Source: Vitrella brassicaformis (lineage: Eukaryota > Sar > Vitrellaceae). Taken from it: a stretch of DNA of 47,896 nucleotides. The notes below the pieces were generated by a model. It made no database searches, was not told the DNA's origin, and saw only the letters and a program-made list of their open reading frames with translations. Positions 23,601-35,121 of this stretch are shown here, in pieces. Both the position numbers and the translations under genes were made by a program. The stretch covers positions 107,429-155,324 of the forward strand of contig CDMY01000887.1 of assembly GCA_001179505.1 (NCBI GenBank), given 5' to 3'. Positions within the stretch are counted from its first letter, which is position 1, and each line of letters starts with the position of its first letter.

Positions 23601-26565
23601 TAAGACATTGCCGTCCATCGACAGAATTTCGGCGTTTGTCAATGTGAAGATGCTCCCCGTGATGGTCTGCACATCCTCCGAGATACTCATGGTGACATTG
23701 AAGTCTGGATCTCGTGTTTTGGGGGCAGAGGGAGAAGTGAGGGTCACCACTGGGGGAGTTGGATCTGACAGTAAGCAGAGAAAGCATAGGAGATTTGTGT
23801 GGCTGAGTGCAGCCACGCTTTTGTTTGCATGTCTACCCACCGTTTTCGACGTTTATTGTGTTAGATCTCGTATTCTTCAGCCCAGCTGCATCTTCCATCG
23901 ACTCCTCGCTCGGATAAATGCTCAAAATTCCGCCTCCAGTCTTCGCACTTGGTACACTCAGAGCCACGTCAAAAAATATGTCGGTCAGCTCTTCGCCCGT
24001 GGAAACACTGATACTTTCGCCGTCGATGAAGAAATGCCAGTCAACAGTAGTCGGCGGCGTACTGAAGGAAACATTGACAGGAACGGAGCTCGTGTTGATG
24101 AGAGATGGGGCACTTAGTGTGGCGGTCGGGATCCACGGCAGAGACTGGCCCGATGCGATGTAATCTGCACAGAAAAGGAAAGTTGACGACAGACTTGTAG
24201 GAAATCGATGCTTTTGTCTTTACCGAAGGTGACGTTAAGAGGCTCTGACTCTTGATTTGGATTGCTTGCGCCGTCGACAGCCAGTCCCTCGTTTGCTTTG
24301 ATTGTCACGATGTCTTTCGTTGGAATGACATCCAATGAGAATGAATTGCCCGTCCCCGTGATGCCGCCAGCCGCCATGTCGCCATTGGTGGTCCTCAGAG
24401 CCGAGACATCGCTTATGGTGACATCCTTACTGAATGAGAGGTTGACATGGAAGGGGTAGTCTTTGGTAGTCTCCTGGTTGTCTTGCAGATACAGCACTGC
24501 CGTAATCGTGGTCTGATTGGTGGGGGTCGCTGGAAAATGGTTCGAATGACACATGCCCTGTGTGTGTACGGGCGTTTGTTGTTGAGTCTTACTGTAGTTT
24601 AGGGCGATGGAAGCTGGTGAGTTGCTCCTGTATGAGGCGGCGTCATCGACCACCACACCGCTTCCGATCGTCACATTCACTTTGCCCGCGACTGTGGGAC
24701 GCAAGTCGACTGTTACTTGTGCTATGCAACAAACACACACACAGGGAGAGGTCGATGATCACACGCATACGCCTCTGCTGCACAGAGATCATCTCCGAAT
24801 GGAACGCATCTTTTGCCTTACATGGCTGGACGACCACATTGGAGTACACAACTGCCGCCGTTGCCTGCTGTGCAGGATCCAGCGCCTGAAGAGACAGTGT
24901 GAGGCCTTCACTGATGTTGAAAGTAGTGACGTCGATGGGGACGTCAAAGGTGACAATCAGGTGGATGGGAAGCGACTCCCACGTCGATTGGGGGGAGGAC
25001 AGGTTAACCGTGAAGGGCACCACCTCTGACACAGATGCACCAAATTGTGCACACAGGTGAACAGGTCTACGTGTACCGTAAGTGAAAGTGAAGTTGGTGT
25101 TGGGATTTGGGTTTCCAAATGCGTCCTGCGGATCAATCATGAGTAAGAAAATGCAAATTTGTAAGTGCACAGATGGATGTGAGTGTCCACTGTACCTGCA
25201 CAATGCCCTGCATGACGGTCAGCTGCAAAGAGGTCACGTTGCTGCTACTTGGCGGGTCGGGCATTATCTCCGCCTCATAAAGTGTGTCATCGCCAGCCAC
25301 CGGCCTGCACACGTAAGCACAGGCCACACTCATGAGAGGATGCGTGCGTATACCTCATGTCAATGAGAGTGCCGTTGGTCACGAAAGACTGCTGGTCGGC
25401 CGTCGCAAAGCCAGCGGACACAGGCTCGCCGAAATCGATCGTCAGAATGATCGGCGCGTTGTGATAAACATGAAAGGGGTTCCTGATCGATGGGACGGGG
25501 AGGTCTGTTTTGTAATAGCACCAACGGGTGGTGTTTCCATCAGCCGAGTTGATGAGCGAATAGTAAAGGCGACACTCGGGCTCTTCCCAACGTCTGGTGT
25601 GTTCGATAGCAGTACAACGCCTGTATACACACATCTCGCATCTATTGCATCACCGTGTGGTGTTGTCCATCAGCGAAGGTACCTGTCTTCAATGCACTCG
25701 ATTGAGCATTTCATCCGCCTCTCCCACTCAACAGTAGCGTCAGTCCAGGAGCTTACGTCTCCAAGAGCGTAAGGCTGTTCCTGGCCATTGTGGCGACACG
25801 AGCCATCAAGCTTGTTAACTGCATATTCGCATCTGTGAGCGTCTTCAATCACGGATTTTCCAGTGACATACCGCCGGTCGCTGCAGTGCCGTTCTGTCTC
25901 CTCTGGATGCACATTGCGTTGGGCGAGGGGGTCGATGCGGGAGTAGCGATGCTGTGGTGAACCTCACATAGCCTCTCGCTATCTGTCTGCACACCCACTG
26001 GCTGCACACAGACACACACACACACACACATGTACGCTTCTGGATGACTGCCACAAGTGCGCCTCACCGAAAGCTGAAATCCTGAGCACACGACGCTCGA
26101 CAGACAAAGGACAGCATATTCATGCCTTCTCGCCTCTATGTCATCCTCAGGGATGGTCGAATTCAGCGTGTAGCCATGAAGGAATGAACTGTTCTTGTAC
26201 CTGCACAGAAGCCGGAGACCATGCATGTCTCTATCGATGGGCCTGTGAGCCTGTGAGTCTTACGAGAACACTCTCTCTGGTTGTTTGGTGACCCCATCCT
26301 GTTTTGTTGCGTTGTTGATGCACTCAGTGTCTGGGTTGTCCTCTGCAGACACATGCGGTCATACACAGTAGTCAGACATGGTAGAGAGGGCTTTCTTACT
26401 GAATTCATCCTCCCACTCCGAGCCTGTGGCGTTGCCTGCAGTGCAAACATGACCAAACGATGCAGCGTCACCACATGCTACATACACCTTGCGTCTTCTG
26501 TGATACTGCTGACATGGCGTCCATAGCCCAAGCAAGAGAGTGAGAACCGCAAGAACGGACGGCAT
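14622..26565 (-). CDS. Polycystin-1-like REJ/GPS membrane protein, about 3,000 residues
   Basis: About 37 exons, nearly all phase-checked. A signal peptide starts at 26565 (MPSVLAVLTLLLGLW). The extracellular part has several bacterial-Ig-like modules (25620-23490), each with a pattern such as KVVDLAGNTN or DAFGNPNPNTN. A fibronectin-like module follows (23421-23083), then a DUF4215-type Cys repeat (21390-21300: CGNGVIDEDEQCDDGN) and REJ-like sequence (21100-18872). The GPS motif (18330-18195) reads FCMQWDEWAEQY...C...CACTHLSTFA, with the cleavage point HL|S. One transmembrane helix follows (18047-17974), then a second hydrophobic segment, a long basic/Gln-rich region, and PFSTRAQRFGALEASLIGM, matching the FTRVQR motif before TM2 of polycystin-1. 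Three more hydrophobic helices and a Ser-rich tail end at 14622. I see no PLAT domain and no full 11-TM array. The gap at 21608-21907 hides part of the gene. Near 20300-20110 the frame needs a 14-nt microexon or contains an error. Confidence 0.8.
18195..18360 (-). other. GPS (G-protein-coupled receptor proteolysis site) motif
   Basis: Split between exons ending at 18286 and starting at 18230. It has the conserved Cys, two Trp, Cys, Cys-x-Cys and His-Leu-Ser. Known GPS motifs are cleaved by autoproteolysis between Leu and Ser/Thr, leaving extracellular and membrane parts associated. The first transmembrane helix follows about 35 residues later, as in the family. Confidence 0.85.
21300..21390 (-). 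other. DUF4215-type cysteine-rich repeat inside the polycystin-like gene
   Basis: The start of the exon at 21390 reads NATCGNGVIDEDEQCDDGN and then DGCSGHC. This is the signature of the short Cys-rich repeat common in myxobacterial and protist surface proteins (CGNG...GEQCDDGN...DGCS..C). Confidence 0.85.
21594..21907. other. Assembly gap of 300 N flanked by a C homopolymer
   Basis: Exactly 300 N (21608-21907), preceded by a run of C from about 21594. The gap lies in the extracellular part of the polycystin-like gene and probably hides coding sequence between the exon ending at 21975 and the exon ending near 21462. Confidence 0.97.
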
Positions 26566-27529
26566 CTTTTGGGAGACCTCGACTGCGGTCAAGAGGAACA
26601 ACTTGAAGCGTGGTGAGGCTGAGATGGCTCGTCGTGACCGCTTCCCATGTGCAGGTGGCACGGGGGGGGCCAAAAAAGTGGGATAAGCTCGCATTTCCCG
26701 ATCGAACTCATGTCAGTGAGCCTTTTCCCCGCATAAAGGTCTCCGCCCTATTGTCTCCGCCTCGAGCACAAGCACACACTCACCGCATAGACCGCACAGA
26801 GAGTGGCTCAACCACGCAAGTACACACAGGTGTGAACTGCATGAAGGAATGCGTCCGTTCGAGTGAGAGGTCTCAGTAGTAACGTGCATCAGCCTGTGAG
26901 CACCTTTGCACCAGTTATGCCTACGCACACACCCTTACGCGTGCAAGGAAAAACGACACTAGTCAGCCCTCAGCCCACCCACACACCAGTTCTGATGGAT
27001 CGGTCGATAAGACAGGCAAACCTGGTGCCACTATCGCACAAGACACTGACCTCTAGTCACTAGACACAGAAGAGAGGTAGAGAAAGACAGACAGACAGAC
27101 AGACAGGGAGAGGAGAAAGAACCTGGTTTGTTTGTTTATGTACACGCGAAAGGGACAATACCTACACATGTATACGTATACATATTGGTGGGTGGGTGGA
27201 TCGGTATATGTATATAGCGCACCGAGCCAGCCATCGCCATTAAATAGCATCCAATCATAAAACGCACGAATGCAATGCAATGCAATGCAATGCATGCATT
27301 GGTTGCACGTTCACACCACACACTCGTGTCGGCCGCAAACTGCAATCCGCATGAATGGGAAAACTTGCAGAAGACCTGCGTACTGCCTATGCATAGCAGA
27401 CACACTGCACCGTCATACGCATAAATGCACGCAGTCACGCAGCCACATGCACAAACACACACGCAGGCAGCCATCAAAGCACAAATGGCCCCTTCTGCAC
27501 CCACCACCCCTCCCTCCCCGCTCCCTCAT
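26566..27529. other. Intergenic region between two minus-strand genes
   Basis: Upstream of the polycystin-like gene and downstream of the chromodomain-synthase gene. It contains a GACA run (27085-27104), a TGCAA repeat (27270-27298), alternating TATA/GTATA sequence near 27160-27220 and CA tracts. No gene is supported. Promoter elements for the 26565 start probably lie in the 26566-26900 part. Confidence 0.6.
27270..27298. repeat. ATGCA/TGCAA pentanucleotide repeat ending in a palindrome
   Basis: Five tandem TGCAA units followed by TGCATGCATT, which is self-complementary at its core. Confidence 0.9.
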
Positions 27530-28573
27530 CTACGTCCCCATCGGCTGCCCCTGCTGCCCCTGTTGCTGCTGTTGCTGCTGTTGCTGCTGCAGAAGCATGT
27601 CCGCAAGGTATCGCTGCTGCACTGCCCGAATGTCAACGCCTGGTATCGATATCAGATGCAGGTTGGCAAGTGTAGGCAGTGCCGCCGCCGCCGACTGCTG
27701 CTGCTGCTGCTGCTCCCCCTCGGGCGGCTTCTCGTCCCACGCTGTCCTCCTCCTGACCGCCGGCAATGCCTCCCCCTCCCTCTCACTCTGACGCGACGGC
27801 CCCTCACCGTCATCAGCACCCATCGCCCTTGGTCGCTCCCGCTCCTCGCTGCGGGCCCTCTCCCTCCTGGCACGTTTGTGGTCCCTTGAGTCCCGACCAT
27901 TGCGGGAACTGCCGCGCTTTCGAGGAGGGCGGTCAGTGGACGGGGACCGGCTGCTGGACGGGTGCGATTCGATGACCCTATCCTGAAACCCACTGCCGCC
28001 CCGCCGGATCTTGTCGCGATCCCGCCACCGGCGACGGTCGTCGGGGCGATCGCGCCAGTCTCGCTCCTTGGACCGGTCGCGACACAGTGGCTGCTCTCCG
28101 TCCCTCTCACGGATGGGTGGCCGCTCTTGCTGTCTCTCCCTCTCCCTCTCCCTCTCGCGAACGGGCGGCCGGTCTCGCTCACAGGGAGGGGTGATCGCCG
28201 GTCTCACTCCCTCGGCGTCAGTGGTGGGCGACATGCTGGGCGATGGCTGTGGCTTGGTGCGGGAGAAGTGGAGGTGGGGGTCGAGGTCGGGAAGGTCCTT
28301 GTGGGGCGGGTGGGGGGTGTAGGTGATGTTCTCGGGGATGTTGAAGGCCTGGCGGACGGCCTCGGGTATGGTGATGTATGGGTGGTGGATGGGGGGGCCG
28401 TTGCCCTGCCGCAGCTCCTCGACGAAGGGCTCGTACAGCTTGAGCAGGGCGTCGGGGGCCTCCTCGAGGTGGCTCAACGCGTTCTGCAGATCCTGCACTC
28501 ACAAGACGACAGAACAAAACACCGTACCGTGACAGTGTCCTGCCTGCATTTGGCTTGGCTGCATGCACCCGTG

Positions 28574-28604
<31 letters not shown>

Positions 28605-31600
28605 CCTCACCGTCGGCAGCTCGATGTCGACCTTGCGATGCGCCACGTGTGGGCGGCCCTCGTCATCGATATATGGCTCGTTGAATGCGACGTGGTTGCA
28701 GTGCAGGAACACCCGTGGGCACCACCGCTGGTCCTCCTTGGCACGCTCCACGTAGGGCGAGCCCTCGGCGTAGGTGGTGTCGCGCACTAGGGGGTGGGGG
28801 GTGCCGGGCGCGGCGTTGTTGGCCATGTGCACACGGATCTGGTGAGTCCGGCCTGGCCATAGAGAAAGAGAGAGATCAGCCGCATCGCATCGCCATCCCT
28901 GTGTGTGTTGGCAGGGGTGGAGTGACGTACCTGTGTCGATTTTGAGTGTGACGAGGCAGAATCCGTCTGTTGGGCTGTTGATAGAGGTGCCCTTATGCTT
29001 GTAGACCTTCTGCACGGTGAAGTGGCTGATGGCGTGGGTCAAGTGGTTGCGTTGGCTCTCGTAAGCCTCGCGCGTTCGACGCTCCGACGGATTGTACACC
29101 AGGCAGTTGTTGATGGTGCCGTGCGGGCGGACCCTCATCTGCCCGTAAACCTGCCACACACACACACAGACACACACAGAGAGAGAGAGAGGGGAATGCG
29201 TGTGTGGCCATCGCGTGTGTGTGGTGAGTTGACTGAGGGGGCTGACTGACCAGTGCGGTGTAGATTTTGACGAAGTTGCGTCCCTGCATCTCTGCGTTGA
29301 GGTACTGGTAGGCCCAGCTGTCTTTGGCGCACACGATGGCGCCCGTGGTCTCGCGGTCCAGCCGCTGCAGGTAGCCATACTGCCGGCTCATGTCGCTCAG
29401 AATCGGGTACTTGGCGTGGTCCAACGAGTGGTAGGACCAGCCCTGCAGACAACACAACGAGCATGCAACATCCATCCAAGCAGTGACAAGCTTAGAGAGA
29501 AGGGTGTGTGTGGGTGTGGGTGTGGGTGTGTGAGTGTGTGTGTGTGGTGCGGCTGTCTTACGGCCATCTGTGGTTTCTCGCCGTTTGTTTCCTTGGCGGT
29601 TTTCATCTTGTCGACGGTCAGGTTGGGCAGGTCGAAGGGGTCCTTGGTGGCAGACAGCCAGTCGGGCGGCTTGTATAAGACCCAACACCTGCACACAGAC
29701 ACATCAACAAACGACACCGCACTCGCCATCATCTCCCTCTCTCCGTTCTCTGTCTTGTCTCGCTCACGATTGCATCTCCTTGACGACGCTCGGCACTGTC
29801 CACGGAATGGCCTTGTCCCTCATTCCACCCACCAGACCCAGCGACGCCGCAGCAGCTGCTGCTGCTGCCGCCGCCGCCGCCGCAGCAGCTGCGGCCGATG
29901 CACCACCAGACCCAGCAGAGGCACCCGCACCCCCACCACTATTCGTCCCCCCGTTGCCGTTGCCGTTCGCGACACCCAACATAGCGCTGCCACTGCCGCT
30001 GCGAGAAGTGCTGAGGCCGCTATCCGACCGCCCGATGGCTGCCTTGGACGTCGGCTTGGCCGCCGGCTTGGTTGCGTCCTTCTTGCGCGGGATGGGAGCC
30101 ATGGGGCGAGATACCGTCGGCTGGGGTGGCTGCTGCTGGGGCTGCTGCTGCTGCTGTGGTGGTGGGGCCGATTGAGTGGCTTGAGTGGGTTCTGGCTGAT
30201 TGGCGGCAGGTGCTGCTGGCCCTGACGGCACTGGTGCTGCTGACGCTGATGGTGCAGATGTGCCGTCGGGTGCCAGCATCTGGGGCTCGACATTCTGTTC
30301 GTCATCGCCTGAGGACGCACAGGCAGACGGACAAAGAGACAGACAGACAGACAGGCAGACAGACAGACAGACGTGCAGACATGCTGCTTCCGTGTTTATT
30401 TGTGCCCCCTGTGCGGTGTGCGCGCCCTGACCTTTGTCTACCTCCATGGAAGCAGCGCCGGCCTCTGGACGCTCCTCGCCTGCAGAACATCAGTCAACCA
30501 AAGGAGCCTGTCTCTGCTTGGCTGCCTGCTCGCGCGTGTGTGAGTGAGTGACGTCTCGCACCCTGAGCAGACGGGGACTCCTGTGCTGTGGGCGGCGATG
30601 GGCCGTCGTCCGTCTGGTAGGCCTGACCGGGTGACGGTGACGGCCCCTCCTTCTCTCCCTTGACCTCACTCGATGCCGCCGCCTCCCCAGCCGAGCCCTC
30701 CTGTTCTTTGCCCCCCTTCTCGTCCTTCATAATGACGTCCTTCGTCGATTCCTCCTCGGGTCGAGACAACCCGGCCGCCGCATCGACCTCAATGGCAGCC
30801 GCCATGTCGGCCTCAGCTGCAGCGGGGGCCGCCTCTCCCTGCCCCTCTCCCTCTCCTTCCCCGTCCCCCTCCGTATCAGCTCTCCGCCGCTTCTTGCGCG
30901 TGCGGCGGTCCTCCTTGGCCTCCTTGCTCTCCTTGGCGTGCTTCTTGTGCTTCTTCTTGTGCTTCCGGGGCTTCTGGGGGCGCTTGGGCTCGTTCTCGCT
31001 GTCGTTGTCCTTGTCATTGTCATTGTCCTCATTGTCGTCGTCATTGTCTGGCGATATGGCGGCGGCGGCGGCGGCAGCAGCTGCATCTGCTGCTGCTGCT
31101 GCTGCTGTGGCTGAGGAGGGTGAGTGTGAGGGGGAGAGTTTCGTGTGGTGCGATGATGCCGCTGCCGGGGACGATGGCTTGGGGCGCTTCTTGTCCGCGA
31201 GCCGACGACGGGCCTTGTCGCGCAGGCTGACAGGGAGGGGAGAGGAGGGGAGAGGAGGGGGTGGGGTGTGTCTGTGTCTGTGTCTGCTGCCTTGTGTGTG
31301 TGTGTGTGTGTGTGTTGCCTACCGTCTGAACCATTGTTTCTTGACTTTGACGCATCGCTTCAGGAGAAGAGGGGAACCCTCGAAGCTGAAGCGATGACAC
31401 ACACCACACAGAAACACACGGAGAGTCACATGGCGTTCGGCTTGCTCACCCTGATGGCTAATGGAAGGTGCGTTGCGGTGCGTACCTTGTCTTGGGTTCC
31501 CATGTGTTGAGTTTGGCCTTGTATCCCTTCCACTTGACGTAGTACTGACCGTGGCGATCGTCCTTGGCCTTGCGGTACTCCTCTATACGCTGAACACACA

Positions 31601-34600
31601 ACCGAACCACAGAACCACAGCGCATCGACACACATGAGATGAGGTGGGTGGATGCTTGGGTGTTTGGGTGTTTGGATGTTTGGATGTTTGGATGTTTGGA
31701 TGCGCGCGTGCTCACCTGGACTTCGTACTCGTTGACGGTGCTGTCGTCTTCGCTCTTGTCATTGGACTCGTCCACAAGCTCGTCGCTCATGTCAGAATCA
31801 GCATCACCTATCAACTCCATCCCATCCTTCAACACACACACACAACACACATTCCCCTGCTTCCCTTCGGCTCTCTCTCTCTCTCTCCCTCTCTCTCTCT
31901 TACCACTTCAGTCACGCTGATGTCGTCACTGTTGGCGTCATGCTCCACGCCACCACCGCCACCTGATGCAGTCCCTCGGTCACTAGGCACACCACCAGAC
32001 GACGCACCACCGCCGGCACCACCAGCAGCAGCAGCCATAACCGCGGCGGCAGCAGCGGCTGCAGCGGCCACACGCCGCTTGGCAGATGGGGGGGAGGGGG
32101 GCGGCATGGCTCGCTTGTCGCGGTCGTCGTCATCCTGAGGCAAGTAAGCATCGACAAACAACATGACAAAGCACATCACGAATGGGGGAGACGCTCTATG
32201 TGTCTGTCTGCCCCCGGGGCGCCGCGCCCCGTCCCCACTCACTCACTCACTCACTCACCTGAGCAGCAGCGGCATCCTCCTCCCCCTCCATGACTACATC
32301 GCGGGAGGCCTCCTGCCCCTTGTTCTGCTTCTTTCTCTTGCCGGCCCCCAACTCCTCCGAACTCTCCTCGGTCGCAGAGCTATCGTTATCGTCATTATCG
32401 TTGTCCTTGTCCTTGTCGGCAGCAGAGCCGTTGTCCCCGCCGCCCTCTGCTGCCGCTGCCGCTGCTGATGCTGATGCCGGTGACGGTGCTATCTGGTTGA
32501 CAGTGGTGCGGTAGAAGTCCTGTACGGCTGCGAGGATGCCGGCGCCATGTTCCTTGAGGGTGAACGACTTGGTCTTGTTCTCGCCGCGGTCGTTTTTCCA
32601 CCGGGCCGTCATGCCCCTGTACAGGCCGTCCTTCTTGAAGGGGGTCACGGAACGCGGAAGCTCCCCCGCAGCCTGATTTAAATAGATGCAGTCACACACA
32701 GAGACGTGTGTGTGTGTGGGTAAAGGTCAGGTCAGGTCAGGTGATAGCTCACCTTGAGCTCATCCATCCATTTCTTGAAGTCGACAGCGGGGTCTGACGA
32801 CGGCTCGCGCGACACGCACGGCGAGGTGGGTGCATTCTCCTCCCTGGCCTTGCCACCACGGCCCTGCCCCCTGCCTCTCCCCCTCCCACGCCCCCCAGTC
32901 CCCTCGGTCGACCGCCCGGCACGCCCACTGCCACCCCGCCCTCGCGATCGGCCGCGGCCACCGCGGCCCCTTTTGCCACGGGTGGCGGGCTTGATGTTGT
33001 CAGAGGGCGTGTGTGATGGTGGTGGGGGGAGCGATGCGTCACGGTTGGAGTCCTCCTCGTCTCTGTCTCTGTCTCGTATTGACGCGTCGTCCTCGTTGTG
33101 TCGGCCTCGGGGTCCCCCTCGCTGTCCGTCGTTGTCGTCTGATGCTGATGCTGACGGGGCGTGCCCGATGGCGCCGTACTCGATGTTGGCCTTGACGGGG
33201 TCCTCGCAGTACTGGGGGAGCACTGCGGGACACACACACTCATTTGTTTGTGGTGGGTGGATTGGCATGGCGTGTGTGGTGTGTTGGGTACGCCTAGGTG
33301 GTGGTGTCGGGTCGGAGGGTTTGTTGCTCTTCTTGCGCTGCGTGTTGTCGATGATGAGCATGGCCATCTCGATGCCCGTGATCTCCTCGTTGTCGCCGTC
33401 CTCATACTCAATGCTGAACAGACCGCTGCTGCTGCCGTAACCTGACACAGTACCCTGCACATGCACACCCACACAAACACATGGGCAGATCGGATGATCT
33501 GATCTGTCGCCTGTTTCTCGCCCCCTCCCTCCCTCCCTCCCTCTCTCTCCCTGTTTCGTCTCGTACCTGGAAGTAGTAGCTATTACGCGCATCGTTCCAC
33601 GCGTTGAATTTGCGATCGATGACCGACTTGCCCAGATGCACCCCCAGCAGCGGCACCCACCCACCACTCTGCCCACCACCCGAACCAACGCCCGCAGACG
33701 CAGCCGACGCACTCCCGGCACCTTTGCCGCGAGGGACCGCTGCCGCCGCCGCCGCCGCAGCAGCAGCAGCTGGTTCTGCTGGTTCTGCTGAGTCAGGCTC
33801 TGGTGGGGGTGGTAGGTTGTGCATGTGCAGCGAGTAGAGTCGTTCGGCGATGTAGCACTTGTACTTGGTTGTCATGTTGGGGGGCAGGTCGACGAGAATC
33901 TCGTCCCCCGGGTTGAGTGCCGTGCCGGGCCTCCGGTGCAGCAACAGGTGCGGCCACCCGTCGCGATACACCTACACCCATACCCAGACACACATCAACC
34001 ACAACCCACTCGTTCGTGTGCTGTGCTGACCGACCGTGGCGATCTGCACGTTAGATTTTCGCTTCTGCATGCTCTGCAGCACCGCCGCCGGCTGAAAATA
34101 CGCGAGGCGGTTCTTGGCCGCGCGGAAGTCGAGCATCAGGCTGCCGTCCTTTGGCACAGCTGGCCGCTGGAGCGGCTGCTCTGGCTCCGGCTCCTGCTGT
34201 GAGTGGGAGCTGGGTGTGTTGCCGTGGGGAGGGTGTGGTGGCGGGAGTGCGTCGTGGACGAAGCGCAGCGGCCAGATATGCCGGGGGTCGTTCCATGACT
34301 CGGGCGTCTGCGGCACCACCTCACCCGTCAGCTCACCCAGCAACGTGATGCTCTGTGTGCACGACAAACCAAACCAATAGCCACAGCCACACACAAAACA
34401 CACAGATCATCATTCCATCTGTGAGTTGAGTGCCCCCCTCCCTCCTCCCTCCCCACTCCCTCCCTGCCTCCTGACCTACCTTGTCTGAGGCAGCCTTCGG
34501 CTCGCCCCGGTAGACGCACACGAAGGCCGAATCGTCTGCCTTAAGACCAGCACGCTTGGGGTGTTTTGGGTCGGTGACCCGCCGCAGTTCCAGTGTGGCA

Positions 34601-34821
34601 TTCTCCTGTCTGGTGGCGTCCTCAAAGATGCGCAAGAGGTTGGGGTAGCCCTGCAGCACCCTCGACGAGGTGAAGTAGTGGGGGGACGCCCTGGCCTTGT
34701 CGCAGTAGTCCGCCATCTGGTTCTTGATGGCCGGGTCGCGGCACAGCTGGTGCCCGGCGTACTGCGCCTGGTCATCTCGCAAGGCGTCCTCTAGCGCAAC
34801 AACCGCTGAATCAGATGTCAT
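27530..34821 (-). CDS. Apparent fusion: SET-like, Tudor-like, AP2-like, chromodomain and RluA-type pseudouridine synthase
   Basis: Eighteen exons (34821-34480, 34352-34035, 33971-33567, 33454-33292, 33222-32753, 32672-32259, 32134-31904, 31826-31716, 31589-31486, 31385-31323, 31226-30562, 30479-30432, 30308-29768, 29688-29562, 29442-29251, 29150-28931, 28852-28611, 28492-27530) keep phase at every junction: 1,872 residues. Residues 115-260 resemble a SET fold (ITLLGELTGEV; SNVQIATV; NPGDEILVDL) without the usual NHxxxPN motif. About 350-400 is Tudor/Agenet-like (LFSIEYEDGDNEEITGIEM). 567-610 may be AP2-like (YRGMTARW...KSFTLKEHG). 813-852 is a clear chromodomain (YEVQRIEEYR, YYVKWKGYKAKLNTWEP). 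About 1291-1552 is a RluA-family synthase with QRLDRETTG (catalytic Asp about 1363) and GRTHQIRVH. The tail is rich in Arg/Glu/Asp/Ser, then poly-Gln. Alternative: two genes, split in the intron at 30480-30561. Confidence 0.7.
28611..29688 (-). other. RluA-type pseudouridine synthase catalytic domain
   Basis: Exons at 29688-29562, 29442-29251, 29150-28931 and 28852-28611 encode CWVLYKPPDWLSATKDP, the catalytic loop GYLQRLDRETTGAIVCAKD, KIYTAL, and GRTHQIRVHMANNA, the hallmark motifs of the RluA/RluC/RluD family. The catalytic Asp is present. The family converts uridine to pseudouridine in rRNA, tRNA or mRNA. Confidence 0.93.
31486..31760 (-). other. Chromodomain
   Basis: Exons ending at 31716 and spanning 31589-31486 together encode NEYEVQRIEEYRKAKDDRHG and then QYYVKWKGYKAKLNTWEP. 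The aromatic cage positions (Tyr of YEV, Trp of VKWKGY, Trp of NTWEP region) are present, so it should bind a methylated lysine peptide. Confidence 0.92.
31660..31702 (+). repeat. GTTTGGAT octanucleotide tandem repeat in an intron
   Basis: Four to five near-perfect 8-nt units in the intron between the two chromodomain exons. This unit length is rare here, where tetranucleotides dominate. Confidence 0.85.
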
Positions 34822-35121
34822 GAGTGCAGGGGTGAGGGCAGGGCAGGGCAGGTGTGATGAGGCCGGGGCTCAGAACGGCCGCATGAGATCACAGGACGAG
34901 AGAGCGCGCGGAGGCCAGAGGGGCGCCAGATGTGCGGGCCTTCTGGGTCTCCCCGGCAGCAGCGGTTTCAGGGAGCACCCCAGGCCAGATTGCGAGCTTT
35001 TTGATTCTCACACGCCTTTCGTGAACGGCGCGTGACGAGGCTGTCTGAAGCCGAAATCAGCATATCCCTTCATTTGCTGTCGAAGATCTGCCTCCAGTCC
35101 ATCGTTTGACTCATCATCACG
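34822..35121. promoter_or_regulatory. 300 bp divergent promoter region
   Basis: Lies between starts at 34821 (minus) and 35122 (plus). It contains GGGCA tandem units near 34837-34851 and no long microsatellite. No defined core element is visible. Confidence 0.5.

Noticed and set aside
30494-30561. Separate pseudouridine synthase gene starting near 30440
   Set aside because: Possible, but the donor at 30561 and acceptor at 30480 are good and in phase, and other neighbouring genes here are at least 208 bp apart. Kept as the main alternative, not the model.
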